Below are positions 5,944 to 10,371 of a DNA stretch of 10,371 nt, in pieces (the stretch's first letter is position 1; each line of letters starts with the position of its first letter). Source of the DNA: CAZWKI01 sp964634645 (GTDB lineage: Bacteria > Patescibacteriota > Patescibacteriia > UBA1558 > S5-K13). A program made the translations under genes and the position numbers. The stretch is taken from contig CAZWKI010000036.1 in the NCBI GenBank assembly GCA_964634645.1, positions 1 through 10,371 on the forward strand, read 5' to 3'. The notes beneath the pieces are model-generated. The model made no database searches. It worked only from the letters and a program-made list of their open reading frames with translations, and was not told the DNA's origin.

Positions 5944-8455
5944 ATGTCTGATGCAAAAAAGTATGTCTATTCTTTCGAAGAAGGAAATAAAGACATGAAA
6001 GAAATTCTCGGTGGAAAAGGTGCAAACCTAGCTGAAATGTCAACTCTTGGCATAAATGTTCCTCCTGGATTTACAATTACAACAAGTGTTTGTGATCTGT
6101 ATTACAAAAGTGATAAAAAAATTACAGATGAAGTAAGACAAGAAATTCTAAAATATTTAGATGAACTTCAGAAGAAAATGCAAAAAACTTTGGGCGATGA
6201 AAATGATCCACTTCTTGTTTCTGTAAGATCAGGCGCCGCATCATCAATGCCCGGAATGATGGATACGATTTTGAATTTAGGATTAAATGACAAATCAGTA
6301 GAGGGACTTGCAAACAAAACCGGAAATGCAAGATTTGCATGGGACTCATATAGACGTCTTATTCAAATGCTTGGAAATGTTGTAATGGAAGTTGAACATG
6401 CTGAATTTGAACATATTTTAGAAAATATAAAAGATACAAAAGGCGCAAAATTTGATACAGATCTTACAACTGATGATTTGAAAGAAATAGTTACAAAGTA
6501 CAAAGAAAAAATAAAAAGTATAAAAGGAGTTGAATTTCCACAAGATCCAATAGAACAATTATTTGCTTCTGTAAATGCAGTTTTCAATTCTTGGAATAAT
6601 TATAGGGCAATAAGATACCGTGAAATTAACAACATCAAAGGTCTTATTGGAACAGCTGTAAATATTCAGTCAATGGTATTTGGAAATTTAGGAGAGGACT
6701 CAGGAACAGGAGTATGTTTTACAAGAAATCCATCTACTGGAGAAGCAAAATTCTACGGAGAATATTTAATGAATGCACAAGGAGAAGATGTCGTGGCTGG
6801 AATTAGAACTCCAATGCCAGTATCAGAACTTGAAAAACAAAATCCAGAAATTTACAAAGAACTAGTAGATACATGCGACAAAGTAGAAAAACATTACAGA
6901 GACATGCAGGACATGGAATTTACTATTCAAAACAACAAATTATATATTCTTCAAGCAAGAAATGGAAAACGTACTGCTGCTGCAGCTGTAAGAATTGCAG
7001 TTGAGCTTGTTGAAGAAGGAGTACTTAGCAAAGAAGAAGCAATTCTTCGTGTAGATCTNNNNNNNNNNAATACTGGTAAGAATAGAAACATCTCCAGAAG
7101 ACATTGATGGAATGCATAGCGCAAAGGGAATTCTTACTGCTCGAGGTGGAATGACTAGTCATGCTGCAGTAGTTGCTCGTGGAATGGGAACATGTTGTGT
7201 GGCTGGATGCTCTGATTTACAAATTGATGAGAGTAAAAAAACACTTACAATAAAAAGTAGTGGTATTACATTGAAAGAAGGCGAATTTATTTCACTAGAC
7301 GGATCAACAGGAAAGGTTTATATGGGAAAACTCGCAACTCAAGATCCAGAATTATCAGGAAACTTTGGAACTCTTATGAATTGGGCTGATGAATTCAAAA
7401 AAATTGGCATTAGAACAAATGCTGATACACCAGTTGATGCAAAAATGGCAATAAAATTTGGAGCTCAAGGAATCGGACTTTGTAGAACAGAGCACATGTT
7501 CTTTGAAGGCGATAGAATAAAAGCAGTAAGAGAAATGATTTTGGCAAGTGATGTTGAATCAAGAAAATTAGCACTTGCAAAATTATTACCATATCAAAAA
7601 GAGGACTTCATTGGATTATTCCATGAAATGGATGGATACGCTACTACAATCAGATTACTTGATCCACCACTACATGAATTTTTGCCAAAAGAAGAGCATG
7701 ATATTGAAGAATTATCACGTGAATTAAATGTTTCAATTGAAACTTTGAAAGAAAAAATTAGTGATTTGCATGAATTCAATCCAATGCTTGGTCATCGTGG
7801 ATGTCGATTGGCCGTAACATATCCAGAAATTTATGATATGCAAACTGTTGCGATAATTGAAGCAGCAATTGAAGTAGCAACAAATTGTCCCAAATGCAAT
7901 GGTAAACACGACGTGAAACCAGAAATTATGATTCCACTTGTTGCAACAACAAAAGAATTTTCAATTTTGAAAGAAAGAATTATCAATATTGTTGACGACA
8001 AATTAAAAGAATCTGGAATTGAAATCAAATACAAAGTTGGAACAATGATAGAGGTTCCTCGTGCAGCTCTCGTTGCTGACAAGATAGTAAGTGCTGGTGC
8101 AGAATTCTTCTCATTTGGTACAAACGACTTGACTCAAATGGGCGCAGGATTATCTCGTGACGACGCAGGAAAATTTTTGAAAGAATATGTAACACAAGGA
8201 ATTTATGAAAATGATCCGTTTGAAGTACTTGATCAAGAAGGAATCGGAGAGCTTATTAGAATTGCAATTGAAAAAGGTCGTAGCGTTGATAAAGATTTGA
8301 AAATTGGAATTTGTGGAGAACATGGTGGAGAGCCACATACAGTTGAATTCTGTCATAGAAACGGATTTAATTATGTATCTTGCTCACCGTTTAGAGTACC
8401 AATTGCTCGTCTTGCAGCAGCTCAAGCAGCAGTGAAAGAATTATTAAAGAAATAG
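5944..8455 (+). CDS. ppdK: pyruvate, phosphate dikinase, interrupted by an assembly gap
   Basis: Catalyses ATP + phosphate + pyruvate to AMP + PPi + phosphoenolpyruvate, in either direction, in the cytoplasm. The N-terminal ATP-grasp part (5944-7058, 371 codons) has GGKGANLAEMSTLG, SVRSGAASSMPGMMDTILNLG and FTRNPSTGEAKFYGEYLMNAQGED. After the N-run the frame resumes at 7070 with ILVRIETSPEDIDGM and the phosphohistidine motif GGMTSHAAVVARG. The C-terminal PEP/pyruvate barrel has GLCRTEHMFF, LDPPLHEFLP, GTMIEVPRAAL, FGTNDLTQMGAGLSRDD, CGEHGGEP and the catalytic-Cys motif SCSPFRVPIARLAAAQA. Counting to the swivelling His, about 50 residues are hidden by the gap. The frame differs across the ten Ns because they are a placeholder, so this is one gene and not a frameshifted pair. 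PEP/pyruvate interconversion with PPi is common in fermentative, energy-limited bacteria. Confidence 0.95.
7059..7068. other. assembly gap (10 Ns)
   Basis: Ten Ns inside ppdK, just after ILRVD. They replace roughly 150-160 bases judging from the missing LLHP-to-VILVR linker of PPDK, so the coordinates downstream are not true distances. Confidence 0.95.
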
Positions 8456-8462
8456 ATTATAT

Positions 8463-8580
8463 AAAAAATCACTCCTTAGTCATTCTGAACTCGTTTCAGA
8501 ATCTCAATGAAAAATAAAATATATAGAGATTCTGAGAAAAACTCAGAATGACAAGCTTATTAAATGAGGGTGATTTTTTT
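8463..8580 (+). terminator. ppdK terminator with a repeat lodged in its loop
   Basis: AAAAAATCACTC (8463-8474) pairs with GAGGGTGATTTTTT (stem to 8568-8579, one G-U), then more Ts. This is a normal terminator stem and T-run, but the loop is 93 bases long because it contains the palindromic repeat at 8479-8552. Confidence 0.7.
8479..8552 (+). repeat. 74-bp palindromic repeat
   Basis: GTCATTCTGA (8479-8488) is the inverse of TCAGAATGAC (8543-8552), and CAGAATCTC (8497-8505) is the inverse of GAGATTCTG (8526-8534). Each arm can also fold on itself: ATTCTGA and TCAGAAT are 7 bases apart in both. This GTCATTCTGAA...TTCAGAATCTC type is, from memory, a dispersed palindromic repeat in several bacterial groups. 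Confidence 0.85.
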
Positions 8581-8582
8581 TG

Positions 8583-8611
8583 TTTGCAAAAATTAATAGA
8601 TTGTGTAAGAT
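8583..8611 (+). promoter_or_regulatory. promoter of the 8642 gene (duplicated module, copy 1)
   Basis: TTTGCA (8583-8588), a 17-base spacer, then TAAGAT (8606-8611) with TGTG just upstream. The same module recurs at 9414-9442. Confidence 0.65.
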
Positions 8612-8641
8612 AAAGAAAATAACAAAAAAATGGAGGACAAT

Positions 8642-9379
8642 ATGTCTTATAGATTGGATAAATCGACATTTATATTTGATTTATACTTTGAAAATGAAAT
8701 GTTAATGTTAGAGATTAACAAATCTTTTCTTGATTTAAATCTCATTTATATTGGATATGTCAAAATGTTACAGGATTTATATACTAATCTTGGTGATTAT
8801 AAACAAGATAAAGAGTCTTTTGGTTTTGCTGATGTTTTTATTAAAATCAAAGAAGATGAAGAATCTGTTTATTTTGGGACAAAAGATTTTTCAAAAGACA
8901 GGTGTGATATCATAGTATTGAGTTTGTATATATTTTTAATAACAACTAGGATTGTTCATTATAGTAAAAAACAAGAGTACAAAATTCAATCAAAAAAACT
9001 ACAAGAATTTTATATTGAAATCTGTGTTCGTACTTCTAAAGAATTTCAAATGGGCGCATATGGAATAAGCGGTATTTGTTCCAATGAAAATTTCAAAAAA
9101 ATTCTTACTTTTGAAAGAGAGCAAACCCAGCAAATAAAAAATACTATGCTTACTGTATATAAATCATGGCATGGCACAAATCCAGAATATGAAAATTATT
9201 CAGTTGATGTGCATAGTAATCATATCAATATTGCTACAAATGCTGGAAAAGGAACTTGGATTACTATTGGATCAATTGATGGAAAAACTGGAGAAATTAG
9301 CGGGCAAAATATCGATTCTTCTATTGAGGAATTGCTTCTTTTATCTGGTTTTGCACAAGTCAGAACTTTATTAAAATAA
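8642..9379 (+). CDS. hypothetical protein, 245 aa
   Basis: Unknown function. The start is set at 8642 (MSYRLDK) because the upstream in-frame ATG at 8630 overlaps the SD itself (TGGAGGA, 8631-8637), which is well placed only for 8642. The first half is acidic and mixed (FADVFIKIKEDEESVYFGTKDF), followed by one hydrophobic stretch near residues 88-102 (IIVLSLYIFLITTRI), which could be a buried helix. The C-terminal third (SVDVHSNHINIATNAGKGTWITIGSIDGKTG) looks like a compact beta domain with Gly turns. There is no signal peptide. It has its own promoter and terminator, and its promoter/leader is nearly the same as that of the next gene, implying co-regulation. Confidence 0.75.
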   Translation: MSYRLDKSTFIFDLYFENEMLMLEINKSFLDLNLIYIGYVKMLQDLYTNLGDYKQDKESFGFADVFIKIKEDEESVYFGTKDFSKDRCDIIVLSLYIFLITTRIVHYSKKQEYKIQSKKLQEFYIEICVRTSKEFQMGAYGISGICSNENFKKILTFEREQTQQIKNTMLTVYKSWHGTNPEYENYSVDVHSNHINIATNAGKGTWITIGSIDGKTGEISGQNIDSSIEELLLLSGFAQVRTLLK

Positions 9380-9385
9380 TTAACT

Positions 9386-9412
9386 CCGTCGGGCTAAGCT
9401 CGACGGTTTTTT
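9386..9412 (+). terminator. intrinsic terminator
   Basis: CCGTCG (9386-9391) pairs with CGACGG (9401-9406), followed by TTTTTT. Confidence 0.9.
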
Positions 9413-9413
9413 G

Positions 9414-9442
9414 TTTGCAAAAATTATGGAATTGTGTAAGAT
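9414..9442 (+). promoter_or_regulatory. promoter of the 9474 gene (duplicated module, copy 2)
   Basis: TTTGCA (9414-9419), a 17-base spacer, then TAAGAT (9437-9442); same elements and spacing as 8583-8611. It starts directly after the preceding terminator T-run. Confidence 0.65.
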
Positions 9443-9473
9443 AAAGAAAGCAATAAAAAACGTGGAGGATAAG

Positions 9474-9872
9474 ATGTATACACAAGAACAAATTTTTGAA
9501 AATGTAAAAAATATGTGGATTCAGTATGTCACAAACTTCAACAAAGTTGTTGATATCATAGGTGAAGTATTTGAAATACCTCAAGAACATATCCCATATT
9601 CGCTTTTACTGATTGTCTGCCCGGAAATAGACAAAAAGAGATCAGAATTAAATCTTATAATGGAAATGATTAGTGTTTCAGAAGAAGATTTTAGTGGTTT
9701 GCCTTATCCAAAACATATAGGTCTAGAATTTATCGAAGCCTATAAGTATGATCCAACGCATGTGATATTTTGTCTTTCATTAACAGATCCAGGAAGTCCT
9801 AATTTTTATGAATTGTTGGATTTAAAAAACAAATTTGAAAAATTAGAAAAAATTAGATTTTCTTTCTCATGA
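9474..9872 (+). CDS. hypothetical protein, 132 aa
   Basis: Unknown function. The start at 9474 (MYTQEQIFENVKNMW) is chosen because GTGGAGGA (9462-9469) is a well-spaced SD. The longer in-frame reading from TTG 9411 would begin in the preceding terminator and include the promoter, so it is rejected. The protein is probably cytoplasmic and mainly helical and acidic, with a single Cys in LLIVCPEIDKKRSELN (about residues 45-60), then a turn-rich GLPYPKHIGLEF segment and a DPTHVIFCLSLTDPGSP segment. It shows no clear similarity to the protein encoded just upstream, despite sharing that gene's promoter/leader. It ends at TGA, followed by a terminator. Confidence 0.75.
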   Translation: MYTQEQIFENVKNMWIQYVTNFNKVVDIIGEVFEIPQEHIPYSLLLIVCPEIDKKRSELNLIMEMISVSEEDFSGLPYPKHIGLEFIEAYKYDPTHVIFCLSLTDPGSPNFYELLDLKNKFEKLEKIRFSFS

Positions 9873-9895
9873 GTTAAACGGGCAAATTTTACAAT

Positions 9896-9930
9896 AAACC
9901 ACTTAGTTCGCTGAGTGGTTTTTTTATTTT
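9896..9930 (+). terminator. strong intrinsic terminator with a UUCG tetraloop
   Basis: An 11-bp stem, AAACCACTTAG (9896-9906) with CTGAGTGGTTT (9911-9921, one G-U), is closed by TTCG and followed by a T-run. Confidence 0.95.
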
Positions 9931-9939
9931 TATTATTTT

Positions 9940-9959
9940 AAGGAATCGGATGATTCCTT
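9940..9959 (+). promoter_or_regulatory. inverted repeat overlapping the tRNA-locus -35 (possible operator)
   Basis: AAGGAATC (9940-9947) and GATTCCTT (9952-9959) form a perfect 8-bp inverted repeat with a GGAT spacer. The last two Ts are the first two bases of the -35 TTGACA. It lacks a T-run and a strong terminator already lies upstream, so a dimeric-regulator site is the best guess. Confidence 0.5.
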
Positions 9960-9986
9960 GACAAATAAAAAATATAGTAGTAATAT
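9958..9986 (+). promoter_or_regulatory. strong sigma70 promoter of the tRNA-Asn locus
   Basis: TTGACA (9958-9963), a 17-base spacer, then TAATAT (9981-9986). The predicted start is near 9993, next to ATG 9995. No other promoter is visible between here and the tRNA. Confidence 0.78.
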
Positions 9987-9994
9987 ATTTTTAT

Positions 9995-10042
9995 ATGAAA
10001 AAAATATATACAACAATTAATAACAATAATAATCTCGGCTAA
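9995..10042 (+). CDS. candidate Asn-rich leader peptide, 15 aa
   Basis: ATG 9995 opens MKKIYTTINNNNNLG and stops at TAA 10040-10042. Five consecutive Asn codons (AAT AAC AAT AAT AAT, 10019-10033) precede the stop. There is no SD; the predicted transcription start is within about two bases of the ATG, so translation would be leaderless. It stands between a strong promoter and a terminator-like hairpin in front of tRNA-Asn(GUU), the arrangement expected of an attenuation leader. AAT repeats arise readily in AT-rich DNA, so chance cannot be excluded. Confidence 0.35.
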   Translation: MKKIYTTINNNNNLG

Positions 10043-10074
10043 ATCGGGCTTATTTTGTTTGTATATAAATAATC

Positions 10075-10105
10075 AAAAAACGGCCCAAAGCCGATTTTTT
10101 ATTTT
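10075..10105 (+). terminator. terminator-like hairpin (possible attenuator) before the tRNA
   Basis: CGGC (10081-10084) pairs with GCCG (10090-10093) around CCAAA. The stem is extended by AAAAAA/TTTTTT with one bulged A, and TTTTTTATTTT follows. The right arm can instead pair with AAATCGG (10041-10047 with CCGATTT 10091-10097) or TCGGCT (10035-10040 with AGCCGA 10089-10094), both at the leader stop codon. Confidence 0.6.
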
Positions 10106-10117
10106 CCGGGGTAGTTG

Positions 10118-10149
10118 CCTGCCCGCCGTACAAGACTTTGGCAGGCGGG
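10118..10149 (+). repeat. GC-rich palindromic repeat inserted in the outer tRNA D-loop
   Basis: A 32-nt block begins CCTGCCCGCC and ends GGCAGGCGGG. CCTGCC (10118-10123) pairs with GGCAGG (10140-10145), or alternatively CCCGCC (10122-10127) with GGCGGG (10144-10149). It is far more GC-rich than its surroundings. Removing it restores a 7-nt D-loop AGTGGTA, matching AATGGTA in the neighbouring tRNA. Similar CCTGCC...GGCGGG repeats are, from memory, common in Patescibacteria genomes. Confidence 0.8.
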
Positions 10150-10187
10150 AGTGGTACAACGCTACGCTGTTAACGTAGATATCGCAG

Positions 10188-10296
10188 TTTTACCCCGCCA
10201 ATTAATTGTCGAGTAGTTCAATGGTAGAACGCTGCACTGTTAATGCAGATGTTGTAGGTTCGAATCCTGCCTCGACAGCCAATTGGCGAGGTGAAA
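10188..10296 (+). repeat. inverted repeat flanking the inner tRNA-Asn
   Basis: TTTTACCCCGCCAATT (10188-10203) faces AATTGGCGAGGTGAAA (10281-10296): 15 of 16 positions pair, with one G-U and one C-A mismatch. The pairing register continues, across a 3x3 internal loop, into the acceptor stem of the inner tRNA. It extends the outer T-stem into a long helix carrying the inner tRNA. Confidence 0.85.
10207..10281 (+). tRNA. tRNA-Asn (GUU)
   Basis: A complete cloverleaf: acceptor TGTCGAG (10207-10213) with CTCGACA (10271-10277), TA, D-arm GTTC/AATGGTA/GAAC, G, anticodon stem CTGCA/TGCAG with loop CTGTTAA (anticodon GTT at 10239-10241, U33 and A37 present), variable ATGTT, T-arm GTAGG/TTCGAAT/CCTGC (one G-U), discriminator G and encoded CCA (10279-10281). 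It decodes AAC/AAU. Its final A takes part in the flanking inverted repeat. It has no private promoter and probably depends on the one at 9958-9986, which requires reading through the hairpin at 10081-10100. Confidence 0.96.
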
Positions 10297-10321
10297 GTCT
10301 TGCCCCCGGAGCCATATTATC

Positions 10322-10350
10322 TTTACAATAACCCAAAATTATAATATATT
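10322..10350 (+). promoter_or_regulatory. weak candidate promoter for a gene beyond the window
   Basis: TTTACA (10322-10327), a 17-base spacer, then TATATT (10345-10350), in very AT-rich sequence with no coding content up to the end. Confidence 0.3.
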
Positions 10351-10371
10351 AATAATATTAAAATTTATATT

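Larger units (their letters stand above)
10105..10314 (+). pseudogene. outer tRNA-Asn(GUU), split by a D-loop insert and a nested tRNA
   Basis: The 5' portion has acceptor TCCGGGG (10105-10111), TA, D-stem GTTG (10114-10117), a 32-nt insert, D-loop AGTGGTA, CAAC (10157-10160), G, anticodon stem CTACG (10162-10166), loop CTGTTAA with anticodon GTT (10169-10171), CGTAG (10174-10178), variable ATATC and T-stem GCAG (10184-10187). The 3' portion has T-stem TTGC (10300-10303), acceptor CCCCGGA (10304-10310), G and CCA (10312-10314). The acceptor is 7/7 paired, the D-stem 4/4, the anticodon stem 5/5 and the T-stem 4 with one G-U. Between them lie the inverted repeat and an intact tRNA-Asn. Compared with the inner tRNA, the D and anticodon stems differ by compensatory pairs, so this was a selected tRNA. 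The T-loop is gone. It is called a pseudogene, but the preserved stems leave a processed or structural role open. Confidence 0.75.

Noticed and set aside
7059..7112. ppdK read as two separate genes or a true frameshift
   Set aside because: The frame change coincides with exactly ten Ns, and about 50 residues of the conserved linker are missing; it is a placeholder gap.
8630..8641. ATG 8630 as the start of the 245-aa protein
   Set aside because: This ATG overlaps the SD (TGGAGGA) that is correctly spaced only for ATG 8642; the sister module before 9474 has no ATG at the equivalent place.
9411..9473. TTG 9411 as the start of the 132-aa protein
   Set aside because: It would put the terminator T-run, the promoter and the SD inside the coding region.
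2276..9872. Recoded genetic code (UGA as Gly, as in some Patescibacteria)
   Set aside because: TGA ends the oxidoreductase and the 132-aa gene at natural positions, and no conserved motif is interrupted by TGA.
9958..10105. T-box riboswitch controlling the tRNA locus
   Set aside because: No T-box consensus or specifier-loop architecture is visible; the leader is too short.
10107..10200. A T-armless mini-tRNA with acceptor CGGGGTA/TACCCCG directly followed by CCA
   Set aside because: The 7-bp pairing is perfect, but it uses the linker TA as acceptor, leaves no discriminator base, and the distal CCCCGGA-G-CCA gives the canonical layout. It may still be an alternative fold.

Overview
The window looks like a metagenome-derived contig from an AT-rich, compact bacterial genome. 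It contains a run of exactly ten Ns inside a gene. The likely source is a Patescibacteria (Candidate Phyla Radiation) member. The reasons are very short intergenic spacers, back-to-back terminator/promoter junctions, many small SD-led proteins of unknown function, short palindromic repeats in non-coding positions, and a PsbP-like lipoprotein of a kind I associate with that group. This placement is an inference; no rRNA or marker protein fixes it. Stops are TAA and TGA, so nothing suggests a recoded genetic code.

Layout, 1-3300: three small unknown proteins (14-331, 408-710, 2936-3280), each with a strong SD. The last two resemble each other and flank a translationally overlapping pair: a CrtI/phytoene desaturase-type FAD oxidoreductase (793-2283) and a DedA-type membrane protein (2276-2893). 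3300-5450: an rlmH gene interrupted by one in-frame TAA, then a lipoprotein and a slipin (SPFH protein), both without an SD. 5450-5940: a small Lys-rich, Cys-containing protein, followed by a non-coding stretch with four ATTCGTA repeats. 5944-8455: pyruvate, phosphate dikinase (ppdK), interrupted by an assembly gap. Its terminator hairpin carries a 74-bp palindromic repeat in the loop. 8580-9930: two unknown genes driven by near-identical promoter/leader modules.

9940-10314 is the most striking part. An 8-bp inverted repeat overlaps the -35 of a strong promoter. The promoter leads almost directly into a 15-codon reading frame with five consecutive Asn codons, then a terminator-like hairpin, then a tRNA-Asn(GUU) locus. 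That locus holds an intact tRNA-Asn (10207-10281) inside the T-arm of a second tRNA-Asn(GUU). The outer tRNA's two halves (10105-10187 and 10299-10314) still pair perfectly in the acceptor, D and anticodon stems. A 16-position inverted repeat separates inner from outer tRNA, and a separate 32-nt GC-rich palindromic repeat sits in the outer D-loop. This gives a nested tRNA-in-tRNA arrangement with a possible Asn-responsive attenuator upstream. The pairings are visible directly; the regulatory reading is inference.

A recurring theme is that hairpin-forming repeats sit in loops of structured RNAs: the ppdK terminator loop, the outer tRNA D-loop, and the outer tRNA T-arm.
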